Notes under the pieces: generated by a model | The model's input: the letters and a program-made list of their open reading frames with translations, nothing else | Told to the model about the DNA's origin: nothing | The model's database searches: none | Made by a program: the position numbers and the translations under genes | From: Neckera pumila | Taxonomy: Eukaryota; Streptophyta; Bryopsida; Hypnales; Neckeraceae | Direction: 5' to 3' | NCBI GenBank assembly: GCA_963969595.1 | Contig: OZ018417.1 | Coordinates: 18,788,501-18,852,500, forward strand | DNA: 64,000 bases | Shown here: piece after piece, positions 11,055 through 22,658 of the stretch | How the letters are laid out: each line of letters starts with the position of its first letter | Numbering within the stretch: position 1 is the first letter of the stretch

Positions 11055-11550
11055 TATTGAGTCATCCTATTATTGAATGAGCAAAATTGGTGTCACTACC
11101 CCCCCTCCAAAAAAATGTGAAATCAGGACAATATAGTAATATTTTGACCTGGACAAAATTTAGAATAGCATGACTTTGGTAAATTGGTATCACTTGCACA
11201 AATTGGATGTATCAATATTGTGGGGTCATGTTTTCTTCCAACCATGAAGTTCACCCAATTTCACATAATTCAATCACCTAATGACCAATTCCATCCAAGT
11301 TGGGTGTGGCTAGACTAAGCCATGATGTGTATTATTTGTCCTATTAGTGAGGGTATAAAATCTATGTCACCTACAAAATTAGTGTCATTATAAAAGTTTA
11401 TTCTTGTGGAAATTAGTGATAATGCAATAATGTTAGTGTATGGACTAGTAATGGAGTCTTTGGTAAATTAATGCCACATTAAAGGACAAATCATTGTAGT
11501 CAAGGGAACTTGCACCAAATAGAAGATATGCATAGATTACCAAAAGAATG

Positions 11551-11875
11551 TTGGGAGGAGGTTCTTAAACCGCTCAGGCTCTGAAATCGCCCACCTCCTC
11601 AATGTCCACTGCTTGTACATGTTTCTTTTTGCAATGTACAAGCTGTGAACATTTGAGGAGGTGGGCGATTTTAGAGCCCTCCGAAGCGTCAAAAATTTGA
11701 ACTTCAAAAATTCATAACTAATTCCACAAAGCTCCAAAAAATATGAAACGGCTTGGGTTGGATGCCAATTTCATTTGTCTTTGTAGGAAAATTTACTAAA
11801 AAATATTTCAAGAAGTTTCACCTCCCCAAAATTCAGATTCAGCTCTTAAGTGAGATCTTTATGGACCTCCTCCCT
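11551..11875. mobile_element. TA-type MITE (family M), left end worn
   Basis: The right end GGACCTCCTCCCT is followed by TA. The left end GGGAGGAGGTTCTTAAA is a mutated complement. The inside has an inverted pair, CGCCCACCTCCTCAA and TTGAGGAGGTGGGCG (about 11588-11665), giving a second stem. It lies within the last intron of the - strand HMA gene. Confidence 0.7.
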
Positions 11876-11929
11876 TAAGTAAACATAAACTTGCACTGTT
11901 AATTTAATGCAGGTATGTGGTGTTCTCAC

Positions 11930-12002
11930 CTTGCACTGCAAGGGCAGTTTTGACTCTGGCAATGTCCTCCAGGGTGAAAATGGGAGCCCTCAGATGCAAA
12001 TC
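11930..12002 (-). CDS. HMA-like protein, exon with first half of the fold
   Basis: 73 nt, phase 0 in and phase 1 out, encoding DLHLRAPIFTLEDIARVK and on to ALAVQ, then the first base of Gly. The donor is CAAG|GTGAGAAC; the acceptor I prefer is GTGCAAG. The + strand paralogue's exon 36294-36366 has the same length, the same phases and the same pattern (DIQLRVPM...VKDALLIK). At the positions of the HMA CxxC, this protein has Thr and Asp, so classical metal binding is not expected. An alternative start is the ATGATG just upstream (12014-12009), which would give a 136-aa protein without the upstream exons. Confidence 0.75.
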
Positions 12003-12192
12003 CTTGCACATCATTGTAGCAACCAGTTTGCAATTTCAGAGAATGGGCAAGATTTGCAACCACCACCCAGTGCATAAGAAAATATAGAACATATTCTAGT
12101 TTGCTAAAACTAGATTTTAAACTCAACAATGTGCCTCCAAAATATAGATGGAAATCGTAAGGATAAAATACAACCATCAATACCTTAAATGA

Positions 12193-12705
12193 GTTTGTTT
12201 GTTTGTTTGTTTGTTTGTTTGTTTGTTTGTTTGTTTGTTTGTTTGTTTGTTTGTTTGTTTGTTTGTTTGTTTGTTTGTTTGTTTGTTTGTTTGTTTGTTT
12301 GTTTGTTTGTTTGTTTGTTTGTTTGTTTGTTTGTTTGTTTGTTTGTTTGTTTGTTTGTTTGTTTGTTTGTTTGTTTGTTTGTTTGTTTGTTTGTTTGTTT
12401 GTTTGTTTGTTTGTTTGTTTGTTTGTTTGTTTGTTTGTTTGTTTGTTTGTTTGTTTGTTTGTTTGTTTGTTTGTTTGTTTGTTTGTTTGTTTGTTTGTTT
12501 GTTTGTTTGTTTGTTTGTTTGTTTGTTTGTTTGTTTGTTTGTTTGTTTGTTTGTTTGTTTGTTTGTTTGTTTGTTTGTTTGTTTGTTTGTTTGTTTGTTT
12601 GTTTGTTTGTTTGTTTGTTTGTTTGTTTGTTTGTTTGTTTAGGGTTGTTTTGTTTGTTTGTTTGTTTGTTTAGGGTTGTTTTGTTTGTTTTGTTTTGTTT
12701 TTTCT
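12193..12705 (+). repeat. (GTTT)n microsatellite, 112 perfect units then variants
   Basis: 12193-12640 is an unbroken GTTT tract of 448 bp. It is followed by AGGGTTGTTTT interruptions and shorter GTTT/GTTTT runs to about 12705. It lies inside the intron between the exons at 15745-15852 and 11930-12002 of the - strand HMA gene. The 'Val-Cys-Leu-Phe' ORFs in it are artefacts of the repeat. Confidence 0.98.
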
Positions 12706-14100
12706 AGACAATTTATTCAAACATTACTCTTAGGTATTTGCTTGAAAGGATATAAAAGTTTATAGGAACGTGTCATGATACTTTGACATGTTTTGACTCA
12801 TTCCAAATTTATTTAATTTGATCTTTTACCTAACTTAGAAGACTATCATATAGGTCATATCCTATTTTGAAATTGATAGCCTAAATTGTCCCATCAATAG
12901 TTGTGACATTGATTTTGATGGTTGTCCAAGTCTTGATTGAACTCAAGCCTTGAGTTACCAATAGTGGCACCAATTTACCACCTTTAGGTCTAATGTTAAA
13001 CTACCTCTTACGGTGATTTTAATGGTGGTTATAATTATATGATGTGATTAGCTTATCTTTGGAATCATTTCTCAGCTTATGTCTACGGGCTAACTACCTC
13101 TGAGAATATTGATTACTGCTTGATGCTGTAAATTAGGCATACTTATGCCTTACAGTTGCCTGTGAACTACTTAATTATGCAATTTGCAAGGTAAGATATG
13201 GAGGCTATGAACCTTGGATGCATTGATTGACACCTAATTAAGTCTCCATAACGGATGCAGACTACCATCAAGATGGAAGATGGCTAATGGCCTGTCATAT
13301 GTATACCAGTCTAAAGCATGCCTATACTGCTTGTGGTTGATTTTTGCAAAGAGCTTGAGAGTTGAGGGATGCTTACTGCCCTGCTCATTTCTCATTTCAC
13401 ATAGCTATCACACTTGAGTTAACTGATTAGTTTCCCAGCTGATTTCTTTTTAGTTTTCAATCACAAGGGATTCTTGCTTTCACTTTGGACTGTTGCCTTC
13501 AGTAGTCACTTGATCAAGGCTCAGTCTTACATTGAGGATAGGGTGTTGGAAAAATGGCTGCCTCACAAGCATCGTCTTCTAGTCAGGTTCTTTTGATTTC
13601 TAATCTATGTTATTAGGACTTTACAGGAATGTGATGATCTAAGAATTTCTGGTGACATCGATAGTAAGAGACGATGAGCTGTAAACACCTGGTATATCCT
13701 CACTAACCTCATTTCGTGTGGTGTTTTTGGGACGGGTACAGGTGAGGCTCACGTCCTCTGGAAACTTCTTGGAGCGATTGGAAAAATTTGATTCCTACAC
13801 AAGCTGTTGTCCTTCTAGAAAAAACTCTGCATTGTTTGGGAAAGTTCTTGTAAATACATAGCTTCTTACTAGGATGGTGTTTCTTACTTTGGATGTATGA
13901 GTGCTCAAAGTGAATACTCAAATATGTTGCATACAGTTGGGTTTATCTGAAATAGACCCATCTTAGTGAGAGCTTAGTGACTTACACAAGCTCATATGGA
14001 TGTCAAAATTAAACTTTCTATATAAAAGCTGTTATTAGATCAAATTTTGACTGACAAGAAAAGTTCAGATGAGTGCTCTGTCGAGAGATGTACCAAAAAA
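12706..14100. other. intron interior, no recognisable feature
   Basis: Within the large intron 12003-15744 of the - strand HMA gene model. No inverted-repeat element or exon that I can support. Confidence 0.4.
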
Positions 14101-14105
14101 GGAAG

Positions 14106-14570
14106 GTTTTGTTTTGTTTTGTTTTGTTTTGTTTTGTTTTGTTTGTAGCGTGGACAACTTCCTGACCGTGCGTCCCCTGGCCGCGTGCTTGGTACCGTCA
14201 GAAAGCTCTCGCCGAGGAGGGGTGCACCGGCTTGGTTTCGTAGCGTTTGGAGCGGTGGTGCAAAAGTTATTGAATTTCGAAGTATTTTTTGATTAAAAAA
14301 TTAGAAAATTACTTTTACTTTGATTTTGGTGGCGTTCTTGCTACTGGGAGTGGAACCGAGAATTAGAAAATTGCTTTTACTTTGATTTTGGTGGCGTTCT
14401 TGCTTCTGGGAGTGGAACCGAGAGTTAGAAAATTACTTTTGCTTTGATTTTGGTGGCGTTCTTGCTTTTAGGAGTGGAACTGGGAGTGGAACCGAGAGTT
14501 AGAAAATTACTTTTACTTTGATTTTAGTTGTGGCAACAACACAGGGCACACTAGTCCATCTTGATGAGAA
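14106..14570 (+). repeat. R repeat with GTTTT head and 62-bp tandem units
   Basis: It starts with seven GTTTT units and has a GC-rich head (GTGCGTCCCCTGGCCGCGTG, then GAGGAGGGGTGCACCGGC) and an AT-rich tail. The tail (14298-14530) contains about four copies of a roughly 62-bp unit, each with TTAGAAAATT and GTTCTTGCT...GGAGTGGAACCGAGA. It ends GGCAACAACACAGGGCACAC. Other copies are at 17621-17975, 17413-17545 (reverse) and 5380-5475. Confidence 0.8.
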
Positions 14571-14574
14571 CATG

Positions 14575-15744
14575 ACAATAGGTTGCAAAATTGTGCACTT
14601 AACCATTTAAGATCTGGAAAAATTAATTTGGGTCAGCATGGTGTTTTTGTGTATTTGACATAAAGGTGCAAGAATTGAAGTACACAATAGTGACAAAGTT
14701 TGTATTCATGTTGAACCACGTTTAATGACATATGATACTTCCAATTTGGATCATTATTGCACTTCCTACTTATCTAAGAAGGTACAAAATGGCCACATAT
14801 TCAACTTATACGGTTTGCTATTTTAACACAATAAGGCATAGATGCTAAAAGGACTACCAAATGAAATATATTAATCGTTGACCTTTCAATCCAATGATAT
14901 ATATAGGTCTTACCATATTTTGTAAATAATTTATATCAATCTATTTAAGAATCAAATTTGGTATTGTATATATATAATTCTCTATTGACCTCTAAGTGAC
15001 TTCATTTTGATGTAATTAATTTTGTCACTATGGTAATTATATCTAATTGCAACCTATTTCTAAAATTGACCTCTTGAGATTCTTCCCTATAATATACTTC
15101 TATTCATGAGAGCCTAGGTTTGATTTTTAGTACACCTATTTTCATTTGGTGTCCAAAAAGTACTTGCAAAGAGAGTTACAAATCCCCCTTTGTGACTCCC
15201 AACAAGATCCAACAAAATAATTAGATAGTTTAGTAATAGTAACCATGTTCAAATGCTTATTTGGACAATATTGGGTGCAACTATTTCAACATGAATAAAG
15301 TTATGCTTGATAAGGGTGGACTTCCTTGAACAAAACTTGGTCAAACTTGCAGAATAGACAATTCTACATGGAGGTGTGCAACATTTGCAAGAGGAGAATA
15401 AAAATTGTTACCCAGCAAAATTATAGGGAAAGACCCATGAAAATTGGAAGAAGCAACTTTTCGACTTCCAAAAAACTAATTTTAACATTGAAATTGAACT
15501 TTTTGGTTGCTTTTAGTTTGACAACAAGACAAAGTTACTCCTAAAATGTAGTTTCTCCTTACTCACATAGAACTGTAAACATTCATGAATCTTTGCAAAA
15601 ACAATTTCAGTTCTAAAAAAACTTAAAAATTGTTTTCCAATTCATACTCCACATGGAAGTCCACCCTACTCAGTAATTTATCACTCAAGATACACTGGCA
15701 CCGTTCTTTACAAAGCAAATTATGAGATGGATGCATAGACTTAC
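14575..15744. other. intron interior, no recognisable feature
   Basis: AT-rich sequence within the large intron of the - strand HMA gene model. The 72-codon + strand ORF at 15326 has no supporting context. Confidence 0.4.
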
Positions 15745-15852
15745 AGGAACAAGGCGCACCCCAGTGTAGGCTCCAGGAGTATAGACAGGATCCACAGCGT
15801 GACTTAAAAGCCTGCGTCGGTGGTGGGTGACCCATACCGGTGGCCCATACAC
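15745..15852 (-). CDS. HMA-like protein, linker exon
   Basis: 108 nt (36 codons), phase 0 at both ends, with a GTGCAG acceptor and a consensus donor CCT|GTAAGT. It encodes a Pro-, Tyr- and His-containing stretch, VYGPPVWVTHHRRR to GAYTGVRLVP. Splicing to 11930-12002 gives ...RLVP then DLHLR. The + strand paralogue has ...PVLP then DIQLR at the same junction, which is the main support. No domain is recognised in the exon itself. Confidence 0.6.
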
Positions 15853-16388
15853 CTGCACTCACAGGCGCCCAAATCTTTAATTTCAAATTTGAGACACAAA
15901 TCTACACAGAGTTTTAGACATTATCTAACTTAGCACTAAAAACTAGGACGGGTATCGATTTATGGTTGAAGCCACAAGTCCTGAAAGTGTCAAAAGTCTC
16001 TGATAATGAGCCTATTTTGGAACTTCATTTTCGTTTAAATTGACAGTGTTCCACGACTAAGAAAACCTAGAAACCTTGATGAAAACCTGAAGCTTCTGGT
16101 GCTAAGAGCTAGCCATATATGGCATCGCTAAACTAAACTACCAGACAAAACACTCTGGTTGAGTGGCACTTTGATATAACGAGAACTCACAAGAATGATG
16201 CATTTAAGAATTTCGGTCCAAAACTACCAGAAGATCTGTTTGCATGTGAATCCTCTTTCTCGACTAAGAATGTCATGAACTCTTTCTCTGTACATTATTC
16301 AACAGTAATGTAAGTGAAATCCTGTATTTACAAAAGGCAAGCTTATCAACTTCAGATCGATGACCTAGCTCCAACCAGTAAGTGTACC

Positions 16389-16761
16389 ATGGCTGACACT
16401 CTTGATGTGATGGAAGATTTGAGTTTCAAAATCACCCGATTCGATCAACACAGAAGTGACGATCCGCACCAGTGTCTAATCGAGCTAGGAAGCATGATCA
16501 GGAGTATGATTTTACTCCTAATTTTTCTCTGTTTTTTTCAGATTCAACAAAAGCTAGCAAGGAGATCGACTACAACTTTGACTACCTTAGGTAGAAAAGA
16601 AGAAGAAGAGAGCTAGAGTTTGCACCAGTGAAAATTAATGCTTGCAAAGATGTTGCAGTAAAGCTATTTCCACTAATTCCACTGCCTCCTATGCCTTCGC
16701 TCTTTTAGTGCAATACAATGCGTGGATTAATTGCCACAACCCCATCTCCATGACAAGTTAG
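16389..16761 (+). CDS. candidate small gene nested in the HMA intron, unidentified
   Basis: Three pieces join in frame: 16389-16503 (MADTLDVMEDLSFKITRFDQ and on), 16542-16590 (STKASKEIDYNFDYL) and 16659-16761 (ending with TAG). They total 88 aa, with GT-AG boundaries. The first intron would be only 38 nt, unusually short for a plant, so one boundary is probably wrong or the locus is a relic. A further open stretch with a perfect donor (GTGAT|GTAAGT at about 17100) contains IVLHMGTGRTDCD. I do not recognise the protein. It lies on the strand opposite to the HMA gene, between two of that gene's exons. Confidence 0.3.
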
Positions 16762-17224
16762 CTAGTAGATCCTCTATCTCAGTAATTAGCCTGATTAAAT
16801 GATCACTTGTGCTCACCTCAGGTACGTATCTGGCCATCCTCGTCACAACACCGACAATTCCTTACAAAAATATGAGCAATCACCAGCTGATCGTAAAGAA
16901 TTGCTGATTTCCTGTTCCAAAAAGTAGCAGGAGATGAAGCAAAGACCTTACAAGTAACTTGAGACTACGAAAACTACGTTTCGATCAAGTGGTTGAAAAC
17001 AAACCGATCATTCAAAGCTTCAAGAAGACTCTAGCTCAACTCTCCAAGGCTCATCAAAGAATTGTTCTCCATATGGGGACTGGCCGCACAGACTGTGATG
17101 TAAGTTACCACCAAAGTCTTACAAGAAACTAAGGTAGAAGGTTGTCGGAGGTTGAACTTGACAATCCCCATTCATCAAGTAAAACTGGAATAAACTGGAA
17201 TAATGTAATGAATTTGACGTGTAC

Positions 17225-17385
17225 ATTCGGAGTCCGTGGTCCTCTCTGATAATGGCCACTTCCATGCCCGCCGTCTTTCTCTTTTCTATCGATTCTGTCT
17301 TCTCCCAATGGCATACAGTGACGAGCATTCGGTGCGAGTGCCAGCTGTCTCTGAGAATCACTGCCTTCATAAATACTAGCATGCC
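17225..17385 (-). CDS. HMA-like protein, upstream exon (tentative)
   Basis: 161 nt open in one frame: HASIYEGSDSQRQLALAPNA, then a Gly/His-rich stretch ending GPRTPN. It ends in phase 0 at a GT, matching the next exon at 15852, although the donor (AAT|GTACAC) is weak. The 5' edge is taken as GGCACAG|GGCAT. The sequence just before the exon (GTGGCAACGGCACAGGGCA) is the same as the tail end of R repeats, so an R copy seems to supply the splice acceptor. No start codon is found, so at least one more exon lies upstream, or this is not the true 5' part. Confidence 0.4.
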
Positions 17386-17412
17386 CTGTGCCGTTGCCAC
17401 GAACATAATTTT

Positions 17413-17545
17413 TTAATTTTTTAATTCATAAAATCTTTGAAACTCAATACTTTTTCTGCTACGAGTCAGAACACCACCAAACAAGGTCCGCGCACTCTTC
17501 TTCACATAGAGCTTTCCAACATTATCGGCAAGAATCCATACCTTA
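17413..17545 (-). repeat. R repeat, reversed copy
   Basis: Read on the - strand it runs from GCCGATAATGTTGGAAAGCTC through AGTATTGAGTTTCAAAG to ATTATGTTCGTGG, parallel to the + strand R repeats. With 17621-17975 it forms an inverted pair around a GTTT/GTTTT spacer (17548-17620). Confidence 0.7.
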
Positions 17546-17547
17546 AG

Positions 17548-17620
17548 TTTGTTTGTTTGTTTGTTTTGTTTTGTTTGTTTTGTTTTGTTTGTTTTGTTTT
17601 GTTTGTTTGTTTGTTTTGTT
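17548..17620 (+). repeat. GTTT/GTTTT simple repeat
   Basis: Mixed GTTT and GTTTT units between two inverted R repeats, comparable with the GTTTT head of the R repeat at 14106. Confidence 0.9.
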
Positions 17621-17975
17621 ACGTTGAGATCTCCCGGGCCGTGCGTCCCCAGCCGCATGCTTGGTAATGTCAGAAAGCCCTCGGCAAGGAGGGGTGCACG
17701 AGCTTGGTTTCGTGGCGTTTGGACCCATGGTGCGGAAGTTATTGAATTTCAAAGTATTTATGGAATCAAAAAATTAAAAAAATACTTTTACTTTGATTTT
17801 GGTGGCAATCTTGGTACCATCGGAAAGGGCTCGGCGAGGAGGGGTGCATACGCTTGGTTTTGTAGCGTTTGGACCTACTGTGCAAAAGTTATTGAATTTC
17901 AAAGTTTTTATTATGACTTTAATAATTAGAAAATTACTTTGCTTTTGTTTTTGTTGTGGCATCGGCACAGGGCTA
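17621..17975 (+). repeat. R repeat, head duplicated
   Basis: Two successive GC-rich heads (GTGCGTCCCCAGCCGCATGC..., then GGCTCGGCGAGGAGGGGTGC...), each followed by GTTATTGAATTTCAAAGT. The tail ends GTTGTGGCATCGGCACAGGG, the same end as the 14.5-kb copy. Confidence 0.75.
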
Positions 17976-17979
17976 CACT

Positions 17980-19630
17980 AATATAACTGAAGGACATATG
18001 GTTCTGGAGATCTCATATACCAAACAAAACAAAAGAAACATCGATCTTATTTTGAGACACAAGGAGTATAGATTCTTGAGGAATGGGGAGGCCACATCCT
18101 TTTCAATGGCAAAAGTAGGCATCTTCTATAAAAAGGTGACAAAAAAATAAAAAAATAAAACTTGGGGAAAGAAAAGAAAAGGAAAATTTCTAAGCACTCT
18201 CCTTAGTTTGAGATTGCAGGTGTGAGTGAGTAGAGCATGTAAGGTGAAAACACACAAAACTTTCAAAATAAGCAATTTAACATATTTGGAGGCACCTACA
18301 TTAAAAAAAACATTTTTGTACTATTAGCCATTGAAAATCATGAATATACGAACAAATTAATGCACTTTAGAGGACACTTTCTATAGAAGTCTACTTGTTA
18401 GAAATAGCTACATGGATGTTTGGAGGTGTTTTCACCTTACAAGCTATGCATCAGAGTTGTATAAGGCTTGCTATTTCCATAGCCAAGCACAACTTTTCCA
18501 AACCCTAGCACTTTATGTGCAGAGTGCACTTGCAAAAGATAAGTTCCCTTAGTCAAGCTAGGACCATTTTTAAATTCTTGATCTGAAATGAGATTATTCA
18601 AAAAAAGGATTGGCTCAACATTGAAGGGGAGGAGGCATTATATGATACTTGCTCCATTCCATAATACTAATCCTTTTTGTAATAATGAAAGTATTAAAGA
18701 TTTGGCAACGATTTTTTGATATATGTTATAATCAAAATAATTCTAAAGTACATGTGCAATGTATTATGTCAAGTACAAAAAAAGTGGACATGGCTGTTTG
18801 TTACAATAAAAAATCAAAAAGTAGGAAGTTGCAATAGGTATAAAGTGTCACACCTAAATAACTATAGGCTTTATAGAGAAGGAAGACTTTGTATGTACCT
18901 ACCTTGTCATCTCTGTGTGTTTAGATTTGCACAAGAACAACTTGAATTCAATAGATTCAATGAAAAACTCCCGTGCCTTGTGGTCTTTGACCTAGTTTTC
19001 AAATTGCTACAAAAAAAATCCAATTTTCAAATTTTGTTTAATCTATAAAATGGACAATAAAGTAGCTTCATTTTTGTGCTTCATTTTATTAGCTAATGTC
19101 AAAAACAAAAATAAACATCTTTAATCCTAAAATTAGGTATGAAGCAAAAGGGACTAATGTACATTGGGACAAATGAAAAATAAAAGGAACGACTGGTAGT
19201 ATTATAGGGCGGAGAAAATAAAAGCTATATATGGAGAATTTTGAGTAGGCTCCTACTCAAAATGTGAGTCCTTACTATAGTGACAAAACTTGTTGTCACT
19301 TGTATTCTTATCTTGACCATATTATGAACTACCATTTAGTAAGTAGATGACACATACTTTGAGTGGGTGGGCACTAGAAGAAGTAATGCCATCCTACCCA
19401 TTATTTGAGCAACTTATTTTATTTTATATTTTGATACATAATTAAATGGATTATGTATTCCATTTATACTCACGTATCGGAAGGAATTCTTCAAGTACCA
19501 AGCTATAGTACATGGATATGAAGTTAGAGTCCATCTGATCTTTGAAACCATGTTCTTATACTATAGTTTAGACTTTCAAGGCCCTCTTTCTATTAATATG
19601 TATTTGGCAAAAAAGGATTGCCTTTCTAAA
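17980..19630. other. no recognisable feature
   Basis: AT-rich DNA. Short ORFs on both strands show no conserved motif. Confidence 0.45.
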
Positions 19631-19637
19631 GGCTTAA

Positions 19638-20561
19638 CCCTTCAATGCCTATAGGGACCAAAAGTGTCCTCACATTGTTTTAAGTCCAATTCAAAGTGTT
19701 GTAACTTTTGCATCCAATGTCCAGATTGAATAAAACTTGTTGGAAAATTTGTGTTCTTTCTTCTAGTTTATGTGGTAAAAGTTTCAGATCAATCCAAGAT
19801 GCAGTAATTTCTTGGACGCCAATTGAAGTTCACAAGTTTGATTTGAGAAGCATTTTTGGAGAAGGAGGTCCAATCATTAGAGAAAAAATCAGCCCTCCAG
19901 AGGGCTGCTCCACGGACCCCTTTAGTACCTTGAAATTTATTTTTAAGAGGCTCAAAAAATAGTTTTTCCTCTATTTCCATGCAACTGAAATTGTTGTGAT
20001 AATGGTGCAGGAACCCAACTTTTCGAATAAAAATAAATAAATAAAAAATAAAAAATCTAGGAAATCTTGATTGCTCCGGCAAACAATCATACACTTTAAT
20101 TGCTCACCAAGGGCACTTTTCCAAGTTGACAAGCCATGCTTGAACTAATACTTAGGTGCGTTTTTTGCAACTTTCCTTGCTATTTTTTTGACATTTGAAA
20201 GCCATTTTGCAGACACAATGAGTCAATTCAATGATATTTTCTTTCACTGATGTGTTTGCATTCTAGTTTTGAATCACTTTATAGTTTAAAGGTTTTTCAT
20301 TTGTGTAGGTTTAGAAATCAAATTTCACCTCCAAACGTGTTGCTAGGAAAATTTCAGCATCCTTTTTCAACACTACAACATTATAATCTTGCAATCTATA
20401 TGGCCAAATGACTCCAAATTTGATTCACGTCATCTATGACACATACACTACAAAATTGTACGATTGTACGATTGAGATCTCTATAACTTAGTGACATTTA
20501 GATCTATAACACTTCAAAGCAATGATGGTTTTGAACTCAAACAGGCCTTAGGCGATGAAGG
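19638..20561. mobile_element. TTAA-type MITE (worn), family T3
   Basis: The left end is TTAA|CCCTTCAATGCCTATAGGGACC. The right end reads, complemented, CCTTCATCGCCTAAGGCC, with ATAA in place of TTAA. Length 924 bp. No transposase. Confidence 0.55.
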
Positions 20562-20569
20562 ATAAAACC

Positions 20570-22650
20570 CTTAAAGTTTTGTGATGCTTTAAGGCCCCAA
20601 ATGCTTCAATATACTTTTTTTCAACTTAAAATTAAATACTCTTGTGAGTGAATTTCACCATGAGGTAAAACCCATCCACAAACTTGGCCGAAAAGGAGTG
20701 TGTGGACTCTAATCTAAATACCTCCAAGCAATGGATTTCCCAAATTTTTTCTTTAGTGAATTTTTGATAAATCAAGCCTAAGTGAAAGAAGGGCAGCACC
20801 TCAAAATCATCCCATTATGTGCCTTAACACTCCCAATTCATCTTCATACATGTTTTGAAAGGACAAGTAAACTTCCTAGGTCAAAATCACCTTAAAATTG
20901 CCTAATTTAGGCCCTAAGTGAACTAAATTGCACCCTAAAAACTAATCACAGCACAATTCACTCACACCAAGTGCCTAATCTAGACTCCCTTTGGGCAATG
21001 CTTCCACATGTGCCCTAAAGACCCTAACAAGTAGAATTCACTAATGATGCATTCTTTTTAAACATCCAAATCATACAAGCCCATGAGAAATGTACTCCAA
21101 ACATGCAAGACCCAATCTGAATTGTAATTATCATTACATTTTTATTCATTTGGGACCACAAGAACCATGGTAAACACACACAACTCACAGCCGATAGGGC
21201 AGCCAACCTCTTCCTACTAATCTGTCCGCCCTGTCTTCATCCTGGCTCCAAATTGAGCGAGCCTTATCTCGTTGGAAATCTGACTTCTCCATCTTCCTTG
21301 CGCCAAAAATTCAACTCATTCCGCTTGGCCACACTTCTGCAATCGTCTGTCAAGTTGCAGCTCCGAAATTCCTGCGGCAGTAGGCCTTCCGCCACAAAAT
21401 CGACCACCACTGCCTCATCTGTGCTCCAAATCGGTCGAGTTGAGTCTTGTTGGGAAGCTAGCTTGAAGATGCACCATTCCACCAATTTTCAGCTCCATCC
21501 GCTACTCCATGCTCTTGCGATAGCTCGCCAAAGTTGCTGCTTCCACTTGCAAGGGCAACGGACTTTCTTTCCCAACACTTTTTGCATCTGACCTCCACAA
21601 TCCTCACTTTTCACCCACTTTCTACCCCACAAGGTGAAAACCTACTCGACAAATTGACTATCATCCTAACCTACCTCCTTGCAATCGTTGTTCTCCTATG
21701 TATTGTCCATTTTCCACCTCTTCACACATTCTCCCCCAAAACAAACAAGAGAGAGAGAGTGAGCACCAAACCCTAATTCGACTAATACCCCCACTAACTA
21801 ACTAACTAACACTCCTAATCACTTTCATCTACACTAATTTACTGAAATTCCATTAAATCACTACTTATTGCCTAAATTAGAGTTTCTACCACTATTTTAG
21901 TGTTCTCATAGTAATTTTAAGTTTGATCACTTCTTTAGTGCTTTTCCATATTTCTTCTTTTTTATTGGTTTTCTATTTATGTTTAGATCCATTTTTAACT
22001 TCTCACCATTGTTTTGGATTCCTTTTTGTATCTTTTATCTTTTATATATTTTAGGGTTGCAATTTTGATCTAGTTTCTCTTCCTATGCACCAAAAGCCTT
22101 TTACTAATGGTTATAGTTTAATCTAATGTACTAACACTTTTGAACTTAAAAACTCATTCATAGTTTTTAGATTTTCAATTATCTGAAGGGTGAACCAATA
22201 TAGTGGTTCACAACTCTCTATCATTTTTATTATTTTATTTTATCAATTATAGGAAGTTTTACGTAACATGTTTAAGACTTCAAGTTCAACTTCTATTTTT
22301 TTTTGAGAAAATCACTACTAATTGCATCATCTCAATGCCTAAATTTCAAAAATAAGATTCTTGACAATTTTTTTATAGAATAAAGTTTTGCCTTTTAAAA
22401 CCTTCCAAGAAAAATGTATGCCCCTTACAATTTTTGGCGTTTAAGACAACACATCATAAAAAATGAGTTGAAAAGGCATAAAAAATATTATTCCAAAACA
22501 TCAAAACTAATATGAAATTGAAAAATGTCAACCCAAATAGTGAGAATGTCCTAATAAGCAAGACCTAATCTATGATTTTATATTACTTGGTAATTGGGTT
22601 TGAAATTGCATTTAGAACATTGCATTTATTTTCAACTTCATATCTTTTAT
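20570..22650. other. no gene supported; GC-richer patch at 21190-21780
   Basis: 21190-21780 is richer in C than its surroundings and holds a 112-codon + ORF, but the ORF has no recognisable motif or splice context. An ACTA/CTAA run lies at about 21790-21815. The rest is AT-rich and featureless to me. Confidence 0.4.
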
Positions 22651-22658
22651 CTCATTAA

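Noticed and set aside
12189..12707. Long ORFs of repeated Val-Cys-Leu-Phe
   Set aside because: Pure translation of the GTTT microsatellite in three frames; not genes.
17413..17929. ORFs in both directions with SARRGA and VIEFQ-like stretches
   Set aside because: They are translations of R repeats in several copies and frames with stops; treated as repeat, not a protein family.
21253..21591. 112-codon + ORF in a GC-richer patch
   Set aside because: No motif and the opposite strand is equally open; not enough to call a gene.
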